The notes under the pieces: generated by a model | The model's database searches: none | Seen by the model: only the letters and a program-made list of their open reading frames with translations | Told to the model about the DNA's origin: nothing | Position numbers and translations under genes: made by a program | Assembly (NCBI RefSeq): GCF_012911565.1 | Contig: NZ_JAAMPU010000098.1 | Coordinates: 96,339-160,338 of the forward strand | Origin: Flavobacterium silvaticum | GTDB lineage: Bacteria > Bacteroidota > Bacteroidia > Flavobacteriales > Flavobacteriaceae | Direction of reading: 5' to 3' | Length of the DNA: 64,000 nt | In this document: positions 45,255 to 54,430 of the stretch, in pieces | Layout of the letters: every line of letters starts with the position of its first letter | Numbering within the stretch: position 1 is the first letter of the stretch

Positions 45255-45718
45255 GCAGGAAATACATTGCTCCAGCCGTAATATTTCCCTTCGAATTTCC
45301 GTATCGAGGCCATCGCATAAATACAATTCTGGCCGGTTTCGATTTTTGAATTGAGTCCGTTACAGATGCAGATCGTATCTTGACAGGAGTTGTGTTTTTG
45401 GGTGAAGTACCTGAAGTCCCAACCGTGTTCATCGCTTTCCAACGACGTTTCTTTTAAATCTTCCAGGATTACGGCCCTTAGCCACGGAATCAGGTCATCA
45501 AGAGAATCGAATATGCGTGCCGATTTGCGGTTCATCCGAAGTTTCGGATTATCGGGCGTTTCCGCATTGTCCAACTGACGCAGCAAACTCCCAATCTCGA
45601 GCAGGTTTTCTTCTTCCGGATACGTAAAAGCCGACTGTTTCTCGTTCCAATCCATTTCCTTCCACGAATGGAAACCATAGCGCGCAAAGTAGGATTTTAT
45701 CTTTTGGGGCAGTTTCAT
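45251..45718 (-). CDS. Protein of unknown function paired with DUF4403-like lipoprotein
   Basis: No family recognised. The 155-residue product has no signal peptide and no membrane segment, so it is probably cytoplasmic; it is rich in aromatic residues (YFARYGFHSWKEMDWNEKQ, KYYGWSNVFPA at the end) and has a CQDTICIC cluster near residue 115. Its start codon shares one base with the stop of the DUF4403-like gene (TAATG on the minus strand), indicating one operon. The call rests on length, coupling and coding character. Confidence 0.65.
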   Translation of the reverse strand: MKLPQKIKSYFARYGFHSWKEMDWNEKQSAFTYPEEENLLEIGSLLRQLDNAETPDNPKLRMNRKSARIFDSLDDLIPWLRAVILEDLKETSLESDEHGWDFRYFTQKHNSCQDTICICNGLNSKIETGQNCIYAMASIRKFEGKYYGWSNVFPA

Positions 45719-47115
45719 TAGTCGAGTCCGTCAATTTTAACGTCGATTTTTCCATTGACGCTCATCAGGGCGATTATGGCGCGATCGGTCAGGCTCACTT
45801 TCTGGAAATCGATCGATTGGATGTTTCCGTTCACAAAAACGCCTTTGACCGGCGAATAATTGTTCAGGTACGTCATGATACTCTTTTTGGCGTCGTCGAC
45901 ATTGCCCGAAATATTATACCGGCAAAGCGCCTGCATTTTCTTGACGATAAGGCCAGATGCAAGCCAGTTCGCCGTTTTGATCAGCCTGCTTTTCGTATCG
46001 ACCGCGTAGTCCAATCCATCGATGTAAATTTCTTTTGTCGCCGGATCGTATTTCGGAACGCCGGACAAGTACACCATTCCGGTGACACTTCCAACCATAT
46101 CCATCGCGATAATCAGTTTACCCGATTTCTGCCACAATTGAATCGAATTGACTTTGACCTTATTGCTTCCCGACCCGAATTCCTGTCCCGCGAAATTTGA
46201 GCCGATGACGCGCGATGCATCTTCATACGTCGAAATCGCCATGATATTTGCCGAAATATGATCGGGCATTTTGGCAACAGGTTTTAACACGATCTTGTTC
46301 CGGTCGAATGATTGTTCCGGCTTTTTCCCGATGAAGCTTTCGATATTGCATTTGAGTCCCATTTCAAGGTTGACGGCATTCGGTTGGAGAACAGCATCGG
46401 TCGTATACAATTCTATCGGAACCAATCTTAACCACGTATCGAATTGCTGGTTCATCTGGAAAGGCGTGCACATTTTTTCGAGCGCATCCAATACATTACT
46501 CTTAAAATCCATTGATTTTCCTATAGCTTCATCAAGACTTTTTTCGATGTCTTCGCGGAAGAATTTTACTGCCGGATTGATGATGTAGGTAATGGGAACC
46601 TGTTTCCCGAGAACAGTCGTCGTGGGGCTTTCGTTCCAGTCGATGCTTTTGAGTTCTGTTTTACTGCTGACTTTCCAATTTGTAAGGCCTACTTCACTCA
46701 GCAACGTCAGTTTCCCGTTCAGGTTGAATTCGCGTACGGTGGACAGATCAATGAGCAATTTATCTGTCCCCACGCGGTACTTGATTGTCGCCTTCATAGG
46801 GAAAACCGTCTTGATCCTGCCTTTTTCGTTCGTAATCTGGACCGGACCGGTTTTCCAGATGCTCATCGCGATATCGTCGTCTTTTACATTTTTATCTTCA
46901 TAGATAAGCCCGTTCAGGTATTTGTTGGTCTGGGTTTCTATATCGGCTAATTTGAGTTGTACCGGTAAATCGATGAAAGAAGGTGTGGCATCATATAACA
47001 AGGGCGCAGCCGTATCCGGTTCCGGTCGCATGGCTTCGATTTTTTTGGTGGACGAACAACCAAAAAGCAAAAACAGCGTTACAATATTCAATACGATGGA
47101 AACTCCAGATTTCAT
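45718..47115 (-). CDS. DUF4403-like lipoprotein
   Basis: A 465-residue lipoprotein: signal GVSIVLNIVTLFLLFGC with lipobox LFGC, then a mature protein whose layout fits DUF4403: an opening like FIDLPVQLKLADIETQTNKYL, central PITYIINPAVKFFREDIEKSLDEAIG, a late domain NSIQLWQKSGKLIIAMDMVGSVTGMVYLSG and an ending with DRAIIALMSVNGKIDVKIDGLD. Function unknown; beta-rich, envelope-located. The start at 47115 is chosen because it begins the lipoprotein signal; the frame upstream overlaps the promoter site. Divergent from the MacB-type operon. Confidence 0.75.
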   Translation of the reverse strand: MKSGVSIVLNIVTLFLLFGCSSTKKIEAMRPEPDTAAPLLYDATPSFIDLPVQLKLADIETQTNKYLNGLIYEDKNVKDDDIAMSIWKTGPVQITNEKGRIKTVFPMKATIKYRVGTDKLLIDLSTVREFNLNGKLTLLSEVGLTNWKVSSKTELKSIDWNESPTTTVLGKQVPITYIINPAVKFFREDIEKSLDEAIGKSMDFKSNVLDALEKMCTPFQMNQQFDTWLRLVPIELYTTDAVLQPNAVNLEMGLKCNIESFIGKKPEQSFDRNKIVLKPVAKMPDHISANIMAISTYEDASRVIGSNFAGQEFGSGSNKVKVNSIQLWQKSGKLIIAMDMVGSVTGMVYLSGVPKYDPATKEIYIDGLDYAVDTKSRLIKTANWLASGLIVKKMQALCRYNISGNVDDAKKSIMTYLNNYSPVKGVFVNGNIQSIDFQKVSLTDRAIIALMSVNGKIDVKIDGLD

Positions 47116-47161
47116 GGGTTGTGGATTTGGCTTTATTAAACGGGTCTCATGACCGGTGCCG

Positions 47162-47194
47162 CAAAAGTAAAATATTTGTCGCTTGCTGTAACAA
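47162..47194 (-). promoter_or_regulatory. Promoter of the DUF4403-like operon
   Basis: On the minus strand TTG (47192-47194), 22 bases, TACTTTTG (47162-47169), fitting the Bacteroidota consensus, 46 bases before the start at 47115. Confidence 0.5.
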
Positions 47195-47275
47195 TTCCGG
47201 GATTTTGCTGTCGTATGTGTCGTTGGCGGCAATAGCCGTTAATTCATCAATCAATCATTCGCATCCAATCACTAC

Positions 47276-47977
47276 ATGATCGAAATCAAAGATCTTCACA
47301 AGTCTTATACGAGTGGGAGTTCCAAGCTCCATGTACTCAAGGGAATCAATTTCAATGTCGGTCAGGGAGAACTCGTAGCCATTATGGGTTCATCCGGTTC
47401 AGGTAAATCTACATTGCTCAATATACTTGGCATTCTGGATGAAGCCGATACCGGAAGTTATAACCTCGATGGCGTCCCAATCAAAAACCTGAACGAAACC
47501 ATCGCATCACGTTACCGCAATAAATTCCTCGGATTCGTCTATCAATCGTTCAATCTCATCGGTTATAAGTCTGCCCTCGATAATGTCGCCTTGCCTCTGT
47601 ATTATCAGGGAATCAAACATTCCGAGCGCAATGACCAGGCGATGTCCTATCTTGAAAAAGTAGGTTTGGCGTCACATGCACATCATTTGCCCAGCGAGTT
47701 GTCTGGCGGACAAAAACAACGGGTCGCCATTGCCCGCGCGTTGGCTTCTCATCCCAAAGTCTTATTGGCCGATGAACCTACAGGCGCACTCGATACCAAA
47801 ACGTCTTACGAAGTCATGGAACTCATCCAGGGAATAAATGATGAAGGAAAGACCATCCTCATCGTAACCCACGAACCCGATATTGCCGCTATGTGCAAAC
47901 GCAACGTCGTGCTCAAAGACGGGCTCATAATAGATGATGTGATGATCAACCAGCAACGCGCTTCAAGCTATGTTTAA
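47276..47977 (+). CDS. MacB-type ABC transporter ATP-binding protein
   Basis: ATPase of a MacB/LolD-type mechanotransmission exporter. The 233-residue protein has Walker A GSSGSGKST (38-46), Q-loop YQSFNLIGY, signature LSGGQKQRVAIARAL (142 on), Walker B VLLADEPTGALD and H-loop VTHE. It opens the operon, and its last eight bases overlap the first permease gene (47970-47977). Substrate cannot be told; MacB-type systems of this phylum export small molecules, peptides or lipoproteins. Confidence 0.93.
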   Translation: MIEIKDLHKSYTSGSSKLHVLKGINFNVGQGELVAIMGSSGSGKSTLLNILGILDEADTGSYNLDGVPIKNLNETIASRYRNKFLGFVYQSFNLIGYKSALDNVALPLYYQGIKHSERNDQAMSYLEKVGLASHAHHLPSELSGGQKQRVAIARALASHPKVLLADEPTGALDTKTSYEVMELIQGINDEGKTILIVTHEPDIAAMCKRNVVLKDGLIIDDVMINQQRASSYV

Positions 47978-49214
47978 CCTCGAACGTTGGCAGGAAATCT
48001 TTCAGGCTATTTCCAAGAATAAGCTGCGGACTTTCCTTACAGGGATTTCCGTGGCATCCGGGATTTTTATCCTGGTGATATTACTCGGAGTCGGGAAGGG
48101 CCTGCAAAACGGTATCCAGTCACAATTCGAAAGAGACGCGACCGGCCTTATCGAAGTCTGGGCAAACTCGACCACAAAAGAATACAAAGGCCTGAATCCA
48201 GGAAGGCAAATCCAAATGCATAATGCAGATTATGATATGGCCCTCCATAAATTCAATGACCAAATCGTGCTTAAATCACCGAGCGTATCGCTTTGGTCAG
48301 CTATGATAGCCTATAAAAAAGAAACCAATAATTACGGTGTGCGCGGTATTACATCCGACAGGCAATTCCTCGAAAATGTAACGGTTACACAAGGTCGGTT
48401 CATAAACGATAATGACGTTCGCAACATTGAAAAAGTCGGGGTGATAGGAGAATCGATGCGATTGGTCATCTTCAAGGACAAACCGTGTATAGGCGAAGTG
48501 CTTACCGTCAACGGAATCCCGTTTAAAATAGTCGGGGTTTACACAGATCCGGGTGGCGAACGCGAAGAATCGAGGATCTACATTCCATACACCACGATCC
48601 AAAGCGTTTTCGGAATGGGGACACAGGTGCACAATATGCAATTCACGTTGAAAAAGAAAGATACGTATGACGAGGCTTTGGCAGATGTCAATTCCTTCAC
48701 AAAAGGCCTCGGTGATATGTTACGTGCGAAGAATCAGGTCGCACCGGACGATGAAGGTGCCATTGGTATCAACAGCCAGATGGAAGAAGTCAAAAAATTC
48801 TACGACCTCAATTTATACATCCGCCTGTTTTTTTGGTGGGTCGGGATATGTACCATCATTGCCGGAGTCGTTGGGGTGAGCAACATCATGCTTATCATCG
48901 TCAAGGAACGCACCAAGGAAATCGGTATTCGAAAAGCGTTGGGTGCATCGCCCTGGTCCATCGTCACCATGATTTTGCACGAGTCTATTTTTATTACGAC
49001 GATTGCCGGTTTTGTCGGATTGTTGGCCAGCCTGATTCTGTTGGAACTCGGCGGACCCATGATGCAAAGCGATTTTTTCAAGAATCCCGAAGTCGATTTC
49101 AATGTAGCCGTCACCACACTCATTTTGCTTGTCATTGCCGGAGCCATCGCCGGATTTTTTCCTGCCTGGCGTGCGGCCAGAATCAAACCAATAGTAGCAT
49201 TAAGAGAAGAATAA
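47970..49214 (+). CDS. MacB-type ABC transporter permease, first copy
   Basis: The 414-residue permease has the MacB/FtsX plan: one N-terminal helix (LTGISVASGIFILVILLGVGKGL), a periplasmic MacB_PCD domain (about 45-270) and three C-terminal helices beginning at FFWWVGICTIIAGVVGVSN, with the typical IMLIIVKERTKEIGIRKALGAS and the ending RIKPIVALREE. It works with the ATPase upstream. Paralog of the next gene, which begins one base after its stop. Confidence 0.92.
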   Translation: MFNLERWQEIFQAISKNKLRTFLTGISVASGIFILVILLGVGKGLQNGIQSQFERDATGLIEVWANSTTKEYKGLNPGRQIQMHNADYDMALHKFNDQIVLKSPSVSLWSAMIAYKKETNNYGVRGITSDRQFLENVTVTQGRFINDNDVRNIEKVGVIGESMRLVIFKDKPCIGEVLTVNGIPFKIVGVYTDPGGEREESRIYIPYTTIQSVFGMGTQVHNMQFTLKKKDTYDEALADVNSFTKGLGDMLRAKNQVAPDDEGAIGINSQMEEVKKFYDLNLYIRLFFWWVGICTIIAGVVGVSNIMLIIVKERTKEIGIRKALGASPWSIVTMILHESIFITTIAGFVGLLASLILLELGGPMMQSDFFKNPEVDFNVAVTTLILLVIAGAIAGFFPAWRAARIKPIVALREE

Positions 49215-49215
49215 T

Positions 49216-50478
49216 ATGTTCGACAGAGATAAATGGGGCGAGATACTTCAGGCGCTTTCGGCTAATGTTTTCCGGACGGTGCTTACAGCGTTTGGCGTAT
49301 TCTGGGGAATATTTATCCTTGTGATACTTCTTGCGGCAAGCAACGGACTTGAAAACGGGGTGCGAAAAGGGTTTTCCGGAATTGCGACGAATACCATGTT
49401 CATCTGGACACAATCAGTTTCCAAACCATATAAGGGATTGCCTATTGGCCGCCAGTTCAATTTCAATAATGCCGATGTGCCTGCACTCAAGGAACACTTT
49501 CCGGATCTGCGTTTTGTATCGCCCCGAAACCAACTCGGCGATTACCAAGGCACCAACAATGTAATCCGCGGGACCAAAACGGCCGCATTCGGTATTTACG
49601 GCGATTGCCCGGAACTGATACAACAGGAATCCATGAGTATCATCCAGGGCCGATTTGTCAACCAAAATGACCTGGAAAGCAAGCGCAAAGTCGCCGTTAT
49701 TGGCCAGGGTGTGATTAACCAGATGTATATGCCTGGAGAAGATGTCATCGGGTCTTATATTAAAATCAACGGCATCAATTTTATGGTCGTCGGCGTGTAC
49801 AAATCACGAAATACGGACAGAGGTGGGGAAGAAGCGCAAAAGAATATTTTCATTCCGTTCACCACGTTCCAGCAGGCGTTCAATTATGGAGATATTGTCG
49901 GATGGATGGCCATCACGGCAAAAGATGATGCATCCATCACAGAACTCAAACCGGAAATCATTTCGTTTCTCAAAGCCCGTCATACGATCCATCCCGACGA
50001 TGACCGCGCCATTGGGAATTTCGACTTGTACGAGGAATTTGCCAAAGTCAATGGGCTGTTCGGGATATTGACGTTCATTGCGTATTTCGTAGGAACGCTG
50101 GTGTTGCTTTCGGGCGTCATCGGAATCTCGAATATCATGCTTATCGTCGTTAAAGAAAGAACGAGGGAAATTGGGATTAGGCGTGCATTGGGCGCGACAC
50201 CGGGAATGATCCGCCGACAAATTTTAAGCGAATCGATTTTCCTCACCATCATTGCCGGAATGGCCGGAATTGCCGTAGCGACTGGAATCATCGCCCTCAT
50301 AAACCATATCCTTGACGGAATGCCAAAAGAAGATATGATGTTCGCCAACCCGAGCGTCAACCTGGTCGTGGTCTTTATTGCGCTCATGATACTTGTAGGA
50401 AGCGGATTGCTCGCCGGCCTCATTCCCGCCCAGATTGCCGTTAGTGTAAAACCTGTAGACGCACTCAGAACCGAATAA
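49216..50478 (+). CDS. MacB-type ABC transporter permease, second copy
   Basis: The 420-residue permease is a clear paralog of the preceding one: the same N-terminal pattern (MFDRDKWGEILQALSANVFR against MFNLERWQEIFQAISKNKLR), PYKGLPIGRQFNFNNAD against EYKGLNPGRQIQMHNAD, and the ending VSVKPVDALRTE. It has one N-terminal helix, a periplasmic core and three C-terminal helices (TFIAYFVGTLVLLSGVIGIS and on). Two different permeases with one ATPase suggest a heterodimer. Confidence 0.92.
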   Translation: MFDRDKWGEILQALSANVFRTVLTAFGVFWGIFILVILLAASNGLENGVRKGFSGIATNTMFIWTQSVSKPYKGLPIGRQFNFNNADVPALKEHFPDLRFVSPRNQLGDYQGTNNVIRGTKTAAFGIYGDCPELIQQESMSIIQGRFVNQNDLESKRKVAVIGQGVINQMYMPGEDVIGSYIKINGINFMVVGVYKSRNTDRGGEEAQKNIFIPFTTFQQAFNYGDIVGWMAITAKDDASITELKPEIISFLKARHTIHPDDDRAIGNFDLYEEFAKVNGLFGILTFIAYFVGTLVLLSGVIGISNIMLIVVKERTREIGIRRALGATPGMIRRQILSESIFLTIIAGMAGIAVATGIIALINHILDGMPKEDMMFANPSVNLVVVFIALMILVGSGLLAGLIPAQIAVSVKPVDALRTE

Positions 50479-50519
50479 ATCAATCAACCGCTATCTGCAG
50501 CATAGCAAAATAATCAGAA

Positions 50520-51632
50520 ATGAAAAAAGGAGTTACCATTGTCGTTTTAGTATTCATTGCCCTTGTTTTTTGTGGCTCGTTGTATTATCTGTACGCCAAA
50601 AACAAGCAATCGCCCATTGTGTTTGAAACCGAAACGCCCGAAAACCGCACTATCGTAAAAAACACCATCGCCACTGGAAACATCGTTCCGGACGAGGAAG
50701 TGCTCATCAAACCGAATATCTCGGGAATCATAGAAAAAGTGTTCATCAAGGCGGGCGACCATATCAAGGCGGGCGACCCAATTGCCCAGATTCGTGTCGT
50801 TGCCAATGTGTCAAGTTTGAGCAGTTCGCAGAATCAGGTGACATCGGCCAAAATTGCGCTCGACAACGAAGAAAAGATTTACCAGCGCCAAAAGACCCTT
50901 TTTGACAAAGGTGTTATTTCGGCCAACGATTACCAGGTTTCTGAAACGGCGTGGAAACAGGCAAAACAAACGTATGCCTCGGCGCGTCAGGGATTGGATA
51001 TCGTCAAAACGGGAACGACAGCAGGTTTGGGCAATTATGCCAATACCATGATCCGGTCAACGGTCAACGGAATGGTGCTTGATGTTCCGGTCAAAGTCGG
51101 GAACCAGGTCATCGAAAGCAACAACTTCAACGAAGGAACTACGATTGCGACGTTAGCCGATGTAGGGCGAATGATTTTCGTAGGCAAAGTAGACGAATCT
51201 GAAGTAGGCCGTATTCATGAAAACCTTCCGGTTGAAATTACGGTAGGAGCCATCGAAAACAAGAAATTCGATGCCGTCCTGAATTATATCGCTCCAAAAG
51301 GAAAGACAGAGAATGGAGCCATCCAATTCGAGATTAAAGGCGCGTTGAAGAATAGGGACACGACGTTTATCCGAGCCGGCCTCAGTGCCAATGCATCGAT
51401 TATACTGGATAAGGCAGAGAATGTGCTTTCCATAAAAGAAGCACTTGTTCAATTCGATCCAAAAACCCAGAAACCTTTTGCCGAGATCATGACGGGCGAC
51501 CAGAAATTCGAAAGACGCGAACTCGAACTCGGTGTCAGTGACGGCATCTATGTCCAGATAAAAAACGGTGTAAAAGCCGGCGAGAAAATCAAGGTCTGGA
51601 ATCAGGGACTTCAAAAGGAATCAGGGAAATAA
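50520..51632 (+). CDS. Periplasmic adaptor (membrane fusion protein), first copy
   Basis: HlyD/MacA-type adaptor linking the inner-membrane permease to TolC. The 370-residue protein has an N-terminal helix (TIVVLVFIALVFCGSLYYLY), a lipoyl/barrel-sandwich part (GIIEKVFIKAGDHIKAGDPI), a coiled-coil hairpin (about 100-170, LFDKGVISANDYQVSETAWK) and beta-barrel/proximal domains. The coding sequence for IKAGDHIKAGD contains a short direct DNA repeat. It follows permease 2 after 41 bases. Confidence 0.9.
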   Translation: MKKGVTIVVLVFIALVFCGSLYYLYAKNKQSPIVFETETPENRTIVKNTIATGNIVPDEEVLIKPNISGIIEKVFIKAGDHIKAGDPIAQIRVVANVSSLSSSQNQVTSAKIALDNEEKIYQRQKTLFDKGVISANDYQVSETAWKQAKQTYASARQGLDIVKTGTTAGLGNYANTMIRSTVNGMVLDVPVKVGNQVIESNNFNEGTTIATLADVGRMIFVGKVDESEVGRIHENLPVEITVGAIENKKFDAVLNYIAPKGKTENGAIQFEIKGALKNRDTTFIRAGLSANASIILDKAENVLSIKEALVQFDPKTQKPFAEIMTGDQKFERRELELGVSDGIYVQIKNGVKAGEKIKVWNQGLQKESGK

Positions 51633-51654
51633 TTCATCATCTGACCAAAAAAGT

Positions 51655-51662
51655 TAAATTTG
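51655..51662 (+). promoter_or_regulatory. -7 element before the TolC-like gene
   Basis: TAAATTTG fits TAnnTTTG, 31 bases before the ATG at 51694; no good -33. It may give extra transcription of the TolC-adaptor-tsaB part. Confidence 0.35.
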
Positions 51663-51693
51663 CACGACCCTATTGTGCGTACCATCTATTTTT

Positions 51694-53127
51694 ATGAAAA
51701 ACTATTTTTATATAGCTGCATTTTTCCTGCTGATGACTAGCATGTCACAAGCGCAGGCCAAAAAATGGACATTAGAGGAATGTGTCGAATATGCACAAAA
51801 GAATAACATTTCGATAGCACAATCTGACATCGATAACCAGGTTGCCGGCATCGACCGAAAAGACGCGATCGGGAATTTTGTGCCTTCAATCAACGGCAAT
51901 GCTTCGCACTCGTGGAATATCGGTTTGAACCAGAACATCACGACTGGTTTACTCGAGAACCAGACTACGCAATTTACCTCTGCGGGTGTCTCGGTCGGGG
52001 TCGATATCTATAAAGGTTTACAGAACCAGAACAAACTGCGTCGTGCGAAATTGAGCGCGCTTGCAGCGTCGTACCAACTTTCAAAGATAAGGGATGATGT
52101 TTCGCTCAACGTGGCCAATGCATTCCTCCAGATTCTTTTCAATAAAGAGAACCTAAAGGTCCAGACAGAGCAGTTGGCCAATAACAAACGCCAGATGAAC
52201 CGTACAGAGGAAATGGTCAAGGCCGGTTCCGTTCCCGCAGGTGATTTGCTCGATATGAAAGCCACTGTGGCAACCAGCCAGAAATCGGTCGTGGATGCCG
52301 AGAATGCGCTGCTGATTTCTAAATTAAGCCTGGCACAACTGCTTCAACTGCGGGAATTCAAAGATTTCGACGTGGAAGACCGCGACTACGATTTGCTTAA
52401 AAGCGAAGTCATGTCCCAAACGGCCAATGATGTCTATCAAAAAGCGAAAGAAGCGCGATATGAAATCAAGATAGCGCGTACAAATCTTGAAATTGCGGAG
52501 CGCGATGTGAAAATCTCAAAAGGTGCTTATCAACCAAGTATAACCGGTTTTTACAGTTTCAGCACGCGTGCTGCCTATGCTGACAGGATCGTGGGACAGA
52601 CTCCCGATACCGAAAATCCTTTCGCGGTCATAGGAACAGTGGAAGGAACAGGGCAGAATGTAATCGTGCCGAATTATGTCCCGGTATTGGCCAGGCGTGC
52701 GCCACTGTTCGACCAGTTCAGCGATAATAAAGGGCACTCTTTCGGATTGCAGTTGAATGTTCCCATACTTAACGGCTTTTCGGCCAGGAACGGTGTCCAG
52801 CGTTCCAAACTGGCGCTCGAGCGCTCAAAAGTGGCTTTGTCACAAGCTGAACTTGATCTGGAACGGAACGTCTATCAGGCTTTTACCGATGCAAACGGCG
52901 CTTTGAACGCTTATGAGTCTGCTTTGGTTGCAGTCGAGGCGCGTGAATCTGCTTTCAATTATGCAAAAGAGAAATACGCGGTGGGAATGATGAATTCGTT
53001 CGATTTCAATCAGGCGCAGACGCTTTTTGTCAACGCACAATCTGATGTGGCACGCGCAAAATTCGAATATATCTTTAAAGTCAAGGTCGTGGAATTCTAT
53101 TTTGGGATTCCCATAAACAAAATATAA
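51694..53127 (+). CDS. TolC-family outer membrane channel
   Basis: The 477-residue product has a signal peptide (YFYIAAFFLLMTSMSQAQA) and the OEP repeat structure: each half opens with W-T-L-E-E-C-V-E-Y-A-like (KKWTLEECVEYAQKNNISIA) and long coiled helices, with GNFVPSINGNASHSWNIGLN as the first barrel strand and ISKGAYQPSITGFYSF as its counterpart. ATG 51694 begins the signal peptide; an upstream TTG frame is unlikely. Outer-membrane exit duct of the tripartite system, flanked by two adaptor genes. Confidence 0.93.
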   Translation: MKNYFYIAAFFLLMTSMSQAQAKKWTLEECVEYAQKNNISIAQSDIDNQVAGIDRKDAIGNFVPSINGNASHSWNIGLNQNITTGLLENQTTQFTSAGVSVGVDIYKGLQNQNKLRRAKLSALAASYQLSKIRDDVSLNVANAFLQILFNKENLKVQTEQLANNKRQMNRTEEMVKAGSVPAGDLLDMKATVATSQKSVVDAENALLISKLSLAQLLQLREFKDFDVEDRDYDLLKSEVMSQTANDVYQKAKEARYEIKIARTNLEIAERDVKISKGAYQPSITGFYSFSTRAAYADRIVGQTPDTENPFAVIGTVEGTGQNVIVPNYVPVLARRAPLFDQFSDNKGHSFGLQLNVPILNGFSARNGVQRSKLALERSKVALSQAELDLERNVYQAFTDANGALNAYESALVAVEARESAFNYAKEKYAVGMMNSFDFNQAQTLFVNAQSDVARAKFEYIFKVKVVEFYFGIPINKI

Positions 53128-53128
53128 T

Positions 53129-54430
53129 ATGTCAAAAAAGAGGCTCTATATCCTGATTGGTATTGTGGTGGTTTTGATAATCGTACTTGTAGGATTGTCC
53201 AAATCGGGCGTTATCGGGAACAAAGACAAAGGAATCGAAGTGGAACTGGCCCAGGTGAATTCACAGACGCTTGTAGAAACCGTTTCCGCGACCGGAAAAG
53301 TGCAGCCTGAGATAGAAGTGAAGATTTCGTCCGAAGTTTCGGGTGAGATCATCGAACTGCCTGTCAAAGAAGGCCAGGTTGTCAAGAAAGGCCAGTTGCT
53401 GGTTAAGATCAACCCCGATTTATATACGTCAAGCCTCAACAGATCCATTTCCAACCTATCCGGAAGTAAAGCCGGCTTGAGCCAGTCGGATGCACAATTC
53501 GCCGAGGCCAAAGCCAATTACGACAGGAACAAGACGCTTTTTGACAAAGGCATCATTTCGCGTTCAGATTGGGATAAGGCCATTTCTTCTTTTGAAGTCG
53601 CAAAGGCAAACCGCCAGTCGTCGTATTACAATGTGCAGAGTGCCAATGCCACCGTTAGTGAAGCCCGCGATAACCTTGGAAGGACCAATATTTATGCTCC
53701 GGCAGACGGAACCATCTCTGTTTTAGGAGTCGAATTGGGCGAACGCGTGCTTGGGACACAGCAAATGGCGGGAACCGAAATTCTTCGCGTGGCCAACCTG
53801 AACAATATGGAAGTCGAAGTCGACGTAAACGAAAACGACATTGTCAAGATAAAGCTTGGTGATTCCGCCGATGTCGAAGTAGATGCGTATACCAAAAAGA
53901 AATTCAAGGGATTGGTAACGAGCATTTCCAATTCGGCAAGTACTACGACAACGGCCGACCAGGTAACGAATTTCAAGGTAAAGGTCCGGATCCTGAAATC
54001 TTCTTATGCCGATTTACTCGAAGGAAAACCCGAGAATTTTTCTCCGTTCCGGCCTGGAATGACGGCAACGGTCGATATCATCACCAAAAAGCGCGAGAAT
54101 GTGCTTGCCGTTCCAATCAGTTCCGTAGTAGTCAAAGCTGATACGACTTCTGTCAAGAAAAACTTCAAGGTAGAAGACCAATCGGCTCCGGTAAATACCA
54201 AGGATAAGAAGTTCGAATGCGTATTCGTAGAAAAAAAAGGTGTCGCCAAACTTCGTGTGGTCAAAACGGGAATACAGGACGAATCGAACATCGAAATCAT
54301 TTCCGGCCTCCAAAAAGGCGAGAATGTAATCACGGGGCCTTACACCACGGTTTCCAAAGAGTTGAATCCGGGCGATAAAGTGGCTAAGAAATCTTCCGGC
54401 AAACCCGGCGATAAAAAAGAAAAGGAATAA
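53129..54430 (+). CDS. Periplasmic adaptor (membrane fusion protein), second copy
   Basis: A 433-residue HlyD/MacA-type adaptor, starting one base after the TolC-like gene. It has an N-terminal helix (LYILIGIVVVLIIVLVGLS), the barrel-sandwich half-motif GEIIELPVKEGQVVKKGQLL, a coiled-coil hairpin (AKANYDRNKTLFDKGIISRS), a second half-motif APADGTISVLGVELGERVLG and a beta-barrel domain, with a Lys/Gly-rich C-terminal tail. It is closer to MacA in length than the first adaptor. Its stop shares one base with the tsaB start. Confidence 0.92.
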   Translation: MSKKRLYILIGIVVVLIIVLVGLSKSGVIGNKDKGIEVELAQVNSQTLVETVSATGKVQPEIEVKISSEVSGEIIELPVKEGQVVKKGQLLVKINPDLYTSSLNRSISNLSGSKAGLSQSDAQFAEAKANYDRNKTLFDKGIISRSDWDKAISSFEVAKANRQSSYYNVQSANATVSEARDNLGRTNIYAPADGTISVLGVELGERVLGTQQMAGTEILRVANLNNMEVEVDVNENDIVKIKLGDSADVEVDAYTKKKFKGLVTSISNSASTTTTADQVTNFKVKVRILKSSYADLLEGKPENFSPFRPGMTATVDIITKKRENVLAVPISSVVVKADTTSVKKNFKVEDQSAPVNTKDKKFECVFVEKKGVAKLRVVKTGIQDESNIEIISGLQKGENVITGPYTTVSKELNPGDKVAKKSSGKPGDKKEKE

